From NCBI GenBank assembly GCA_002215675.1, contig NGFH01000003.1, positions 16,957 to 80,956 of the forward strand: a stretch of DNA of 64,000 nt. The letters are read 5' to 3'. This DNA is from Bacteroidetes bacterium 2013_40CM_41_45 (GTDB lineage: Bacteria; Bacteroidota; Bacteroidia; AKYH767-A; 2013-40CM-41-45). The notes under the pieces were generated by a model that searched no databases, was not told the DNA's origin, and worked only from the letters and a program-made list of their open reading frames with translations. Both the position numbers and the translations under genes were made by a program. Shown here piece by piece: positions 33,771 through 42,181 of this stretch. The number at the start of each line of letters is the position of its first letter. Position 1 is the first letter of the stretch.

Positions 33771-33978
33771 CACCAAGAACTTTCTTTTTATTATTATCCT
33801 GCTTTTTATTTATATGATTATGATTTTCATATTCGCAGGTTGGACAATATATATAATCTTTTTCATCTATAATCTCAACACCTTTAACAAGAACAGAATT
33901 ATTTTCAACTCTTAGTTGAAGAATTCCACCACATTCTGGACAACGCTTTTTCAAAGTTCTTTTAAGACGACCCAACAT
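33700..33978 (-). CDS. Small zinc-finger protein
   Basis: 92 residues. CPECGG (13-18) and CPTCEY (44-49) form a zinc ribbon; the C-terminal 40 residues are basic, Asn/Lys-rich and overlap the next gene. It begins one base after the preceding gene ends. Function unknown. Confidence 0.6.
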   Translation of the reverse strand: MLGRLKRTLKKRCPECGGILQLRVENNSVLVKGVEIIDEKDYIYCPTCEYENHNHINKKQDNNKKKVLGDDIEYKKREPIKNSNGRNNKRSY

Positions 33979-33979
33979 A

Positions 33980-34519
33980 TTATTTTACCGATTCTTTCAT
34001 GATTGCTCCAACAGGAGTATTTTCTAATTCTTTGCTAAAATTTTTTATAATATTATTGATATTATCTAATCCTTCTTGTGAAAAATCGAATTCAGAAATT
34101 TTTTTAAGTAAAGGATTAATTTGCATCAAGAATGACTGAACAACATAAGCAATATTATCTTTTTTATTTTTTTCATATTCTAAAGCATCTTTTAGTGCCA
34201 TTTCAAATTGTGGATAATTATCAATATTTCTCTTGATTTTTTCCCAAAGACCACTAGCAATAAATAATTCTATATTGAATTCATTTTCAATATCAACATT
34301 GGTCATTAAATCTAAAACAGCTATAATATTTCCATATTGAGCAGAAATATAATTTCTTTCTTCATTTTCAAAATATATTTGCATAAATGTATTGATTAAT
34401 ATTCTTTGTTTCTCAACATTCATATAACGTTCAACTTCTATTTTTTGACCATCAAATTCAACTGAATCTAATGATTTTTGTGATTCCTTTGATTTTATCC
34501 AAGCAATCTTCTTACTCAT
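33980..34519 (-). CDS. Possible tail assembly protein
   Basis: 179 residues, helical, acidic, between the tail tube protein and tape measure, the place of tail assembly chaperones in siphoviruses. No slippery sequence or overlapping chaperone frame could be found, so the call rests on position. TAGGAGAATTAC precedes the ATG. Confidence 0.5.
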   Translation of the reverse strand: MSKKIAWIKSKESQKSLDSVEFDGQKIEVERYMNVEKQRILINTFMQIYFENEERNYISAQYGNIIAVLDLMTNVDIENEFNIELFIASGLWEKIKRNIDNYPQFEMALKDALEYEKNKKDNIAYVVQSFLMQINPLLKKISEFDFSQEGLDNINNIIKNFSKELENTPVGAIMKESVK

Positions 34520-34568
34520 GTAATTCTCCTATTTTTTGCATTTTTTAATTATCATCTATTTTTTGTAC

Positions 34569-34599
34569 TTTTTATGACTATATACAATAGTCATAAAAA
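34569..34599 (-). other. Strong hairpin in the gap 34520-34699
   Basis: A 13-bp perfect stem (TTTTTATGACTAT with ATAGTCATAAAAA), loop ATACA. The T/A runs at the stem base could make it a terminator in either direction. A second small palindrome GGTCAAATTGACC is at 34646-34658. No gene is seen in this 180-base gap. Confidence 0.6.
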
Positions 34600-34699
34600 T
34601 AAACAAAAATACTAAAGATAAAAAATCATAAAAGTTATTTCACAGGTCAAATTGACCCGTAAATTCATTGATGAAATGACTGTTTTATCAATAGTATTA

Positions 34700-35329
34700 T
34701 TATTTAATTAAAGACATAATCCAATCTGTTACTGGTTTGATGGTCATTACAAAATATAATGCTCCACCTCCATAAATTAATATTTTAGGTAGATTTTGTT
34801 TTATAAAAACTACCGAATCTATTTTTCCTTTGTTATCAACATCACTTATTTTTTGATTCATTTGAATAACATCATTTTTGATTGTGGTTATGTCACTACT
34901 ATTATCTTCAACTTTATTTCCAACTTTTTCTGTAAAATTTTTTAGTTCACCGACAGTTTTATCAAATCTTTCAAGTATGTCAGAAAACCTATTGATAGTT
35001 TCATCAAATCTTTCTGCAAAAAGACCAAACTTAGTAATTGTTGCATTCATATCAACATAACCATCTTCTAACTTTCTAATTTTACTTATGTGTTCATTTA
35101 ATTCAGCCCGATGAGAGCGTATTTGTTCCTGAATACTGGCTTGTCCATTTCCCCTTACCAATATTTTATCATGAATTTTGAAACCATTTTCAAGACGTTC
35201 AACATTTGGATTTATTGTATTAATTTTTTCTTCTATTGTTCTTAGTCTATTATGGTATTCATCGTTTAATTTTGAAAGTCTTTCGTACTCATTAGACAAT
35301 ACAGCTAATCTTTCACTTTCCTCTCCCAC
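34700..35329 (-). CDS. Coiled-coil protein with C-terminal membrane segment
   Basis: 209 residues from a GTG at 35329 preceded by GAGAGGTG. Nearly the whole protein is heptad-like coiled coil (for example FGLFAERFDETINRFSDILERFDKTVGELKNF); a hydrophobic segment at 181-198 (ILIYGGGALYFVMTIKPV) is near the end. The layout resembles XhlA/BhlA-type lysis accessory proteins, though these are usually shorter. Function unproven. Confidence 0.6.
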   Translation of the reverse strand: MGEESERLAVLSNEYERLSKLNDEYHNRLRTIEEKINTINPNVERLENGFKIHDKILVRGNGQASIQEQIRSHRAELNEHISKIRKLEDGYVDMNATITKFGLFAERFDETINRFSDILERFDKTVGELKNFTEKVGNKVEDNSSDITTIKNDVIQMNQKISDVDNKGKIDSVVFIKQNLPKILIYGGGALYFVMTIKPVTDWIMSLIK

Positions 35330-35352
35330 ATAACACCTCTCTAAATAAAATT

Positions 35353-35550
35353 TTATATATCCAGTTCTATTGCATCACCAGATTTTTTATTTTCAAAATT
35401 TCCAATTATTTTTTCACCATTACCATTATTATCAATAACAATATAGTTTTTACCAACAGCAATAATTTTATATAATTGTTTCATAAATTTCTTTTTTTCT
35501 TTTTTTGATTCTTCTTTATATTCTTTTTCTTCCTTAAAATCATTGAACAT
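35353..35550 (-). CDS. Small hypothetical protein
   Basis: 65 residues from the ATG at 35550, chosen because TTGGAGGTG lies just before it. N-terminus Glu/Lys-rich and helical; the rest short beta strands (YKIIAVGKNYIVIDNNGNG). Function unknown. Confidence 0.6.
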   Translation of the reverse strand: MFNDFKEEKEYKEESKKEKKKFMKQLYKIIAVGKNYIVIDNNGNGEKIIGNFENKKSGDAIELDI

Positions 35551-35570
35551 AAACACCTCCAATTTAAATA

Positions 35571-35606
35571 ATAAGCGATATAAGAAAAAATTCCTATATC
35601 GCTTAT
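35571..35606 (-). other. Hairpin after the tail tube gene
   Basis: A 12-bp stem (ATAAGCGATATA with TATATCGCTTAT) lies 10 bases after the tail tube stop and before the next ribosome binding site. It may stabilise the 3' end of that abundant mRNA. Confidence 0.55.
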
Positions 35607-35615
35607 ATCTAATTA

Positions 35616-36650
35616 TTAAGTTGTTGTTACTGTAACATTTGCATCTATCGAAGTTTTAGCTGTTATTGTTGCTGAAATCAAAGCTGAACCACTAGAAATC
35701 CATGTTACTAGTCCACCATGAAGAGACACGGTTGCATCACCCGTAGAACTAGAACCAAATGTCAAATCAGCTAATGGTGCTAAGAAGGCGGCCCCACTTG
35801 ATGGAACTGCCCATACAACCAATTGTTTTGTTCCTGAAGCAAGAGTAAAATCACCACCTTGAATTCCAAGAGCAACGACGGAATCATACCAATTTGCATT
35901 ATCTAATATTTCTATTAATTTTGCAAGAACTGGTGTATTCAAGCATGAAGCTGTTGTCAAATCAGTATTTGCTAAAGCACGAATTTTCAATGGAGTTGTA
36001 GAAACACCATCCGATGTCATTGACAAAGAAAATGCACCAGTCAAAGTAGCTGTTGGAACAATAATTTGAACAACACCAATTCTACTAGTTGTTTCTTGTG
36101 AACTAATTAAAAGAGTTTCCATTTCAACTCTAACAATTGATGGTAGAACATCTGCTTCGATTGTTAATGAACGAGCCGCAGAATTTAAATGATAATATCT
36201 TACACAAACAACATCACCACTTGTACCTGTACTAGATGCAAAAGTTGAACCTGAGAATGTAACTTTATCAACTGTTCCGTCAATTTGAGTTACCCAACCG
36301 TAGATTGTTGTTCCTGTTACGGACAATGGAGTTCCTGTAACTGTTCCGCTTCCAGATGCTCCTAAAGTAATTGTTTCTTCTGTATAAACATTATCTCCAG
36401 TTACAATTGATTTTCCAACCGCAGTTGCAAGAAAATCTAAATTAAATTGTGTATCATTAACAGTTAAATTTAAATCACTTGTATGATAATAAATTGCTTG
36501 TAGTTGACTACCGCGTCCACCTCTAATGTCAGTATTTCCAAGTGTCATTTCAAGACTTGAATCTACTAATGTTTTTCCAATAGCAATTAAACTATCGTTT
36601 GAAACATCATAAAGTCTAACATCGGCAACCGAAACCATAAATTTTTTCAT
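35616..36650 (-). CDS. Major tail tube protein with Ig-like C-terminal domain (predicted)
   Basis: 344 residues with AGGAGGTAATTC before the ATG. The beta-rich N-terminus (VADVRLYDVSNDSLIAIGKT, then LEMTLGNTDIRGGRGSQLQAIYYH) is the pattern of Gram-positive siphovirus tail tube proteins; the last ~80 residues resemble a bacterial Ig-like (Big2-type) domain (GDATVSLHGGLVTWISSGSALISATI). Size, strong translation signal and position upstream of the tape measure support the role. Confidence 0.72.
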   Translation of the reverse strand: MKKFMVSVADVRLYDVSNDSLIAIGKTLVDSSLEMTLGNTDIRGGRGSQLQAIYYHTSDLNLTVNDTQFNLDFLATAVGKSIVTGDNVYTEETITLGASGSGTVTGTPLSVTGTTIYGWVTQIDGTVDKVTFSGSTFASSTGTSGDVVCVRYYHLNSAARSLTIEADVLPSIVRVEMETLLISSQETTSRIGVVQIIVPTATLTGAFSLSMTSDGVSTTPLKIRALANTDLTTASCLNTPVLAKLIEILDNANWYDSVVALGIQGGDFTLASGTKQLVVWAVPSSGAAFLAPLADLTFGSSSTGDATVSLHGGLVTWISSGSALISATITAKTSIDANVTVTTT

Positions 36651-36665
36651 GAATTACCTCCTATA

Positions 36666-37409
36666 TTATTTTTTACCACTTAATTTTTTTTCAACTGAAT
36701 CTGTGGCAATAAGATTTTCGTTTCTATCTGATTCTAAATCAGACATCCAATGTTTTATAAAACTTTTATCTTTAAATTCCACAAGTCCACTTAATGAGGC
36801 AGATAAATATATTTGATAATGAAGTTTTACGTCAACTCTTTGTAATGTTTTTACAAATTTTCTTATTGTCATATTAAAAATATCATCCATATTCATAGAT
36901 GTAGAAATTAATATGCATATTATTTGGTCTTCAAGAGAACCCATTCTTGTATTAGAAGATTTGTTTTTAAAATTTCTTGCTTCCTTTAATTTATCTCGAA
37001 TTTCTTTTTGAATTGTTTCATCTTCCAATTCTATTGAATTTTGTTCACATATAATTTTTCTTATGTTTTCAAAATCATTTCCATTAATAATTTTATCATC
37101 AATTTTTATTATTGGTTTTTTTTTATTATCAAAACCAAATGATATGTTTTCATTATCAATTTTTGTAGACAATGATAATATTATGTTTAATTTTTCTAAT
37201 AAATTATTTTGTTTATTAGATATGGAAAAAAGATATTCGAGATAATTCATAGTAATTATATTAACATCTGGAATGCTATTTTTATCAATTGTTAAACAAT
37301 CAATATAATAATTAAATAATATGTAATCTGACATTAACACTGGATAAAGTAAAATTCCATTTATTGGAACTGGCTTATCAAAGATATAAAAAAAATCTCT
37401 TGAATTCAT
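36666..37409 (-). CDS. Tail-region protein of unknown function
   Basis: 247 residues, ATG overlapping the previous TAA. The C-terminal half (KLKEARNFKNKSSNTRMGSLEDQIICILISTSM, IRKFVKTLQRVDVKLHYQIYLSASLSG, KSFIKHWMSDLE) is a pattern I recall next to tail tube genes in other phages, without known function. No membrane segment. Confidence 0.6.
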   Translation of the reverse strand: MNSRDFFYIFDKPVPINGILLYPVLMSDYILFNYYIDCLTIDKNSIPDVNIITMNYLEYLFSISNKQNNLLEKLNIILSLSTKIDNENISFGFDNKKKPIIKIDDKIINGNDFENIRKIICEQNSIELEDETIQKEIRDKLKEARNFKNKSSNTRMGSLEDQIICILISTSMNMDDIFNMTIRKFVKTLQRVDVKLHYQIYLSASLSGLVEFKDKSFIKHWMSDLESDRNENLIATDSVEKKLSGKK

Positions 37410-37948
37410 TATCCCACCTTTGCAGACATGACTATTCTTTTTCCTTTGAATGGAATTTGACCAGAAGGATATTCTCTATTTTCTTTATTTCCCATTACAT
37501 CAAAAAATAAATTTCCCAATGCTCCAATACCATTCCAACCATTAAATTTTTCTATTATGATTTGACAAATAGTATCAGTTCTTGTTGTATAATTACTCAA
37601 TGTATTGACTCTATAATGTGCATATACGTCAAAATTCATTGATATTGTTCCAACAGTTCTATTTTCAGGAAATATAGAATAAGGCCAAATTCTTATAACA
37701 CAAGCTTCATGTACCCATGCATTGATTTGTCCTTCATCAGAAAATACTCTAAATAGAGTTTCATCCTTTTGACCCCCATATATCAATGATTGTTTTTGAC
37801 TCAAAGTTAAATTTGGTTTTTTCCATGCATCTGCATCACTATAGAACATCAATTTCCAAGTCATCTCATCAGTTTCTAACAAATATTTTATACAATTATA
37901 TGAATAATTTGGAAGATTTGAATATTTATTATAGGCAAATGAATCCAT
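37409..37948 (-). CDS. Putative neck/tail completion protein
   Basis: 179 residues with AAAGGAGTTT upstream. Located between connector and tail tube genes; the middle is beta-rich (VGTISMNFDVYAHYRVNTL). The call as neck or tail-terminator rests on position and size. Confidence 0.5.
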   Translation of the reverse strand: MDSFAYNKYSNLPNYSYNCIKYLLETDEMTWKLMFYSDADAWKKPNLTLSQKQSLIYGGQKDETLFRVFSDEGQINAWVHEACVIRIWPYSIFPENRTVGTISMNFDVYAHYRVNTLSNYTTRTDTICQIIIEKFNGWNGIGALGNLFFDVMGNKENREYPSGQIPFKGKRIVMSAKVG

Positions 37949-37977
37949 ATTATAAAACTCCTTTAAATTCTAACATA

Positions 37978-39264
37978 TTACCAAGCACCACGAAGCCAGT
38001 ATTCAACAATCTCAGTATGAATACCAGATTCTATTTTTATTTTTAATGATGAATTCAAATATCTAGAAATATTTGTAATTGAAAAATGATTTCCATCTAT
38101 AACATTATAGCTAAATTTAGATATTGGTACAGTGTTCGATATATCAACAGTAATAGTAAATGTATCAGATTGTACAACATCATTCAACCATAAATAAACA
38201 GAATATATTTCTACAGAACCTTCTAAAATAGAATTTGTTGAAGGGTCAAGAATTATTTCATAATTATTTGATGGTGATGATATAACTGAAATTAAACATT
38301 CATCATAAACAGAAGAATTTCCATCAATTTCACATTTAATTGTTGCCATACCCGGAGAAATAGTTGTTACCAATCCAGATGAATCAACTCTTGCAACCAA
38401 TAAATTATCGCTTGACCATGCTACAGATTTATCAAAAATAATTCCATTTATTTTAACTTCAGCAGATAAAGAAAATGTTTGACCATTTTCTATACTTATA
38501 GAATTTTTATTTATTTTTATTGTATAAATATCTTCAAATGCATCAGCCACACCATTTACAAAATCATCCGTTGTTGGATTACTTTGTCCAACAGTCATTG
38601 TTAATTTTAATAATCCTGTACTTGAATTATCACTTGTTTTTAAATTATTGTAATTATCTATACCCCCACCCATTATTTTATATCCAACCCAATTATCAGT
38701 ATTTCCAAATAGAAATCTTTGACTTGGCTGAATTTTATTCGTAGTTTCATTGAATTGTGTTACCACTTCTATAAAACCAGATGGTAAAACTAGAGAAGAA
38801 CCAGCGGTACTATAATCTCTATTTTGTTTAATATCGTAATTAATTGAACAAGGTGATGTTAGTATTGCTCCAGTTTCAGGGTCAATCCATTTCAAAACAT
38901 TATTACATCTTTTGACAACGGATGAAGCGGCAAGATTTTTAATTCCTTCACTATTAATAACTATCCAATAATTATCATCAAAAAGGTACATATATCCAAC
39001 ATTGGAAACATGGTCTAAATTTTGAAATAATATTATTTTATAATCATCTCCTAGATGTTGTCCTGTTCTAGTATTAATAGCATGATTCACTCTTACATCT
39101 ATATCTACAAAGTTTTTTGACATTGTAGGAAATTCTTCTTTAATAGTGTACCAATCAGTAGATGTTTTAAATTCCATATCTAAATTTTTTTGAAAATCAT
39201 TTGAAAAAGAATTTTTAGGGGATTTTTGAATTGGCATGGATGCGTTTAAAAAATCATAAGGCAT
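37978..39264 (-). CDS. Virion protein with Ig-like domain
   Basis: 428 residues from the ATG at 39264, chosen over an in-frame upstream start because GTGGGG lies between the preceding stop and this ATG. Residues ~250-345 form a Big2-like domain (SIENGQTFSLSAEVKINGIIFDKSVAWSSDN, LVTTISPGMATIKCEID). The N-terminal part, with RVNHAINTRTGQHLGDDYKI and a beta-rich body, is a head-tail connector-region protein of unknown exact role. Confidence 0.65.
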   Translation of the reverse strand: MPYDFLNASMPIQKSPKNSFSNDFQKNLDMEFKTSTDWYTIKEEFPTMSKNFVDIDVRVNHAINTRTGQHLGDDYKIILFQNLDHVSNVGYMYLFDDNYWIVINSEGIKNLAASSVVKRCNNVLKWIDPETGAILTSPCSINYDIKQNRDYSTAGSSLVLPSGFIEVVTQFNETTNKIQPSQRFLFGNTDNWVGYKIMGGGIDNYNNLKTSDNSSTGLLKLTMTVGQSNPTTDDFVNGVADAFEDIYTIKINKNSISIENGQTFSLSAEVKINGIIFDKSVAWSSDNLLVARVDSSGLVTTISPGMATIKCEIDGNSSVYDECLISVISSPSNNYEIILDPSTNSILEGSVEIYSVYLWLNDVVQSDTFTITVDISNTVPISKFSYNVIDGNHFSITNISRYLNSSLKIKIESGIHTEIVEYWLRGAW

Positions 39265-39266
39265 AA

Positions 39267-39731
39267 TTACCCCACAAAATTTCCGGCAAACCATGATGCC
39301 CAATCAAGATTTTTAAATCCATAGTCCACCATTGCCTGAGAACAATCTTCATTTAATTTATCATATGAAGATTTTTTTGCATTTAAATTATTTGCTTCTG
39401 CAAATGTTTTAAAATCATCATCTTGAACATGAAGTCTCATTTGTAAAATGTCATTAACTTCTTTGCCAAGCCATTCTTTTACCATGAATTTTGATAATAT
39501 TATTTTATTTATTTCTGTCATGATGAAATTAAATTCTTTTGAAGAATCATTTCTATCTGATAAATTTTGTGTACAAGGGTCAAATCCTCTTGTTGCTAAA
39601 ATTAAAAATCCTGTAAGATATGTTTCAAAATTTGAAATACCAGTTGTTGGTGTATTATATAAATCAATTAATCTATAGTCTGATAATTGTTGCATAAAGA
39701 GGTCAAAGATTTCTGAAAACGAAGTTCCCAT
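39267..39731 (-). CDS. Head-tail connector region protein
   Basis: 154 residues with AAGGAGG upstream. Mostly helical (FSEIFDLFMQQLSDYRLIDLY, MTEINKIILSKFMVKEWLG), similar in layout to adaptor proteins; the call is positional. It ends two bases before the next start. Confidence 0.55.
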   Translation of the reverse strand: MGTSFSEIFDLFMQQLSDYRLIDLYNTPTTGISNFETYLTGFLILATRGFDPCTQNLSDRNDSSKEFNFIMTEINKIILSKFMVKEWLGKEVNDILQMRLHVQDDDFKTFAEANNLNAKKSSYDKLNEDCSQAMVDYGFKNLDWASWFAGNFVG

Positions 39732-39766
39732 ATTTCCTCCTTATTATATTAAAAATACAATTCCCG

Positions 39767-40363
39767 TTATGTAACAGGAATTGCATCTAATGCTTTAGCT
39801 TCTTCAGCTAATTTTGATAAATCTGTTCCACTTATTTTTGAAATTTGTGAAATGATATTTAAATCTAATTCATTTACTTTCATTTCTTGCACAAGCATCG
39901 AATCTATATTTTCTCTTTGTGCTGGAGTTGCGCTTTGATAAAGTTTTACAGCCAATTTGGAATCACAATTAAGAATTTTTTCAATCATTGATTTAGAAAG
40001 AATATTTGCATACATGTCATTAAGTCCATGTTTTCTGATAATTTTTTCATTTAATATATAAAAATATCCTTTTTCCATGAAACTTCTATAATTTTCCATA
40101 ACACTAGCTAAATCATTATATAGAATTCTTTTTACTTCACCAAAATCATTAAAAGAAAAACGCTTTCCTTTTCCTGATGGTTCTGTACTAAGATTTAATT
40201 TTCCGGGATATAAACTCATTACTTCAATATATGAATCTAAACGAAACTCTAAATCTTCTTCTTGATTTCTCAATTTTTCATTTTCCAATTCAATTCTTGC
40301 TAATTTTTCGACCAAAGTTTCTTCAACTTTAGTTGTTGGTTGTACTTTTTTTTCTGTAGCCAT
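39767..40363 (-). CDS. Hypothetical protein after major capsid gene
   Basis: 198 residues with AGAGGAG directly before the ATG. Charged coiled-coil N-terminus (KVEETLVEKLARIELENEKLRNQEED), helical remainder. Possibly an internal virion or connector-associated protein. Confidence 0.55.
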   Translation of the reverse strand: MATEKKVQPTTKVEETLVEKLARIELENEKLRNQEEDLEFRLDSYIEVMSLYPGKLNLSTEPSGKGKRFSFNDFGEVKRILYNDLASVMENYRSFMEKGYFYILNEKIIRKHGLNDMYANILSKSMIEKILNCDSKLAVKLYQSATPAQRENIDSMLVQEMKVNELDLNIISQISKISGTDLSKLAEEAKALDAIPVT

Positions 40364-40397
40364 TTCTCCTCTTTATATTTATAATTTGAATTTTTTA

Positions 40398-40437
40398 TTT
40401 AGGGAATGTTCTATAATTAAATAAAACATTCCCTAAA
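40398..40437 (-). other. Hairpin after the major capsid gene
   Basis: A 13-bp stem (TTTAGGGAATGTT with AACATTCCCTAAA) 35 bases past the capsid gene stop. The - strand side lacks a T-run, so mRNA protection or partial termination is likelier than full termination. Confidence 0.55.
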
Positions 40438-40471
40438 TTTTATATTATTATTTTTATAGAAATAATAAAAA

Positions 40472-41599
40472 CTATGGTAATGTCATAACACCGGCAATTG
40501 CATTTGTCGCAATACCAGATGCCCAACTCTTCATAAGAGTTGCATTTTGGTTAAGATTTGCATTAGCAAAATTATTATCAACATTTGCCAATGTTGTTCC
40601 TTCGATAACTAATTTTACAAGTTTATTCGCTGATGGAGAAATCACATACAAGCGAGTATCATCTAAAACTAGGCTAAAAGGTGTTGTCCAATCAGCTACT
40701 TGTGGTAATGCCATTACATCATATGTTCCCATAGTGTTAATATAACCAATACGAACATAATCTGATTCCAAAGTATATCTGTAATTTGCATCTGCCGGTA
40801 AAACACTCAATAGAGCGACTGGAGTTCCAACAATAATGGCTTTATTTCCACCATTCCATGCAGAAACCTTTTGAGCCAAAGTGATTAAATCAGATTGACT
40901 ATATCCAGCGTACTTCAATTTTGCATTGCCTGAAGATGTAAGATTTGTCATAGCAGTATTGAACGTAGTATAAACATCTCTTGTCATTTCTGATTCAAGT
41001 GAACGAATAACTTTTGTTACAAAATCTCCCAATGATTCTTTTCCGGCCAAAACCTTGTAAAGAGAAACTTGTGTTGATAATTCACGCATTACAGGAACAA
41101 GTGTAACTTGTCCTTCAAATTGCTTATGAATTTCTCCGGTTCTCATGCCTTTACCAGCTTTTGAAACCACAAATAAATCACGAGGTTTAATATCGAATGA
41201 AGCAGAATCTCCCCAATCAAGTGCTTTTACATCAGTATAAATACCAATACTATCAATTAATGTATCTGGAAGAACCATATCAACAAGAGCGTTGATAACA
41301 GCAAAAGTAGCCCATTTAACCATAGGGTTACTAATCCATTGTTCTAAAGGAAGTTGTTCAAAATGAGCAACACCTGCATGGCGTAAAATTTCACGCTTCA
41401 AGCTTGCATTCATTTGAGTTTCTTTTTCATCAAACGTAATTGTTGTTCCATCTGGACGATTACGTTGAAAATCATATTGTTTTCCATTGTTCTTGTTTTG
41501 CATTGAACGATAATGGTTGTAATAGTCCAAAAATGATTTATATGGACTTAAAAATGTTTCGCCTCCGGCGAATTGTATAACTTTATTAGTAATTTTCAT
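40472..41599 (-). CDS. Major capsid protein (HK97-fold, predicted)
   Basis: 375 residues with AGGAGGATAAAA upstream. It follows the protease/scaffold gene and a decoration-like gene, as in HK97-type heads. The sequence has an N-arm, a helical segment (DFVTKVIRSLESEMTRDVYTTF, spine-helix like) and a C-terminal P-domain-like beta part with ADWTTPFSLVLDDTRLYVISP. No cysteine-rich or membrane segments. Confidence 0.8.
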   Translation of the reverse strand: MKITNKVIQFAGGETFLSPYKSFLDYYNHYRSMQNKNNGKQYDFQRNRPDGTTITFDEKETQMNASLKREILRHAGVAHFEQLPLEQWISNPMVKWATFAVINALVDMVLPDTLIDSIGIYTDVKALDWGDSASFDIKPRDLFVVSKAGKGMRTGEIHKQFEGQVTLVPVMRELSTQVSLYKVLAGKESLGDFVTKVIRSLESEMTRDVYTTFNTAMTNLTSSGNAKLKYAGYSQSDLITLAQKVSAWNGGNKAIIVGTPVALLSVLPADANYRYTLESDYVRIGYINTMGTYDVMALPQVADWTTPFSLVLDDTRLYVISPSANKLVKLVIEGTTLANVDNNFANANLNQNATLMKSWASGIATNAIAGVMTLP

Positions 41600-41628
41600 T
41601 ATATTTTTATCCTCCTATATCTATAGTA

Positions 41629-42168
41629 TTACGCAACAGCCACAACTTCAAACAAGTAGGCAGTAACACGTTGTGTATCAATTCCGCCTGTACCAATAGA
41701 AATATAGTCAGTTGAAATTAATTTTAAAGTTAAACCTGAAACAGCACTAGCCGCCCAAGTTAATTTTTGAGCCGCATTTGTTGCAACAACAAATCCGTTT
41801 GATGATTTTGTTCCAGCAACAGCATCGGCACTCATCAAAATTAAGTCACCCATTACTGGTTGAAACACTGAAAAAATATCCCCAATTTCATTTCTGAAAT
41901 TTCTTGGGTCAGGGTCTAATCCCTTATATTTTGAACTTCCAGAAACAGTTACAACAACTTCTGGTTCATAAGCCATCCATAGATTAACTAAATCACTAGT
42001 AGTAGGTGCAGTAATAACCCAAACTTCACCTTCACCAGTTGTAGTAGATTTTGTTAGAAGATTTCCAACACTACCATTTTCATAAGCACTAGCACTTACA
42101 GCGGCACGATTATATGAATCAATGTTTAAAGCCGCAACTTTTGTTTGTACGATTACTCCGTATGCCAT
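41629..42168 (-). CDS. Putative capsid decoration protein
   Basis: 179 residues with AAGGAGATAAATT upstream, beta-rich and Ala/Ser/Thr/Val-rich, between protease/scaffold and major capsid genes, where head decoration or stabilising proteins are often encoded. Positional call. Confidence 0.55.
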   Translation of the reverse strand: MAYGVIVQTKVAALNIDSYNRAAVSASAYENGSVGNLLTKSTTTGEGEVWVITAPTTSDLVNLWMAYEPEVVVTVSGSSKYKGLDPDPRNFRNEIGDIFSVFQPVMGDLILMSADAVAGTKSSNGFVVATNAAQKLTWAASAVSGLTLKLISTDYISIGTGGIDTQRVTAYLFEVVAVA

Positions 42169-42181
42169 AATTTATCTCCTT

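Noticed and set aside
33700..34519. Programmed frameshift in tail assembly chaperone genes
   Set aside because: No slippery heptamer is found before the stop of 33980-34519 and the following gene has its own start.
23837..41599. Contractile tail (sheath) genes
   Set aside because: No sheath-like protein lies next to the tail tube gene; the Dit/Tal order fits a non-contractile tail.
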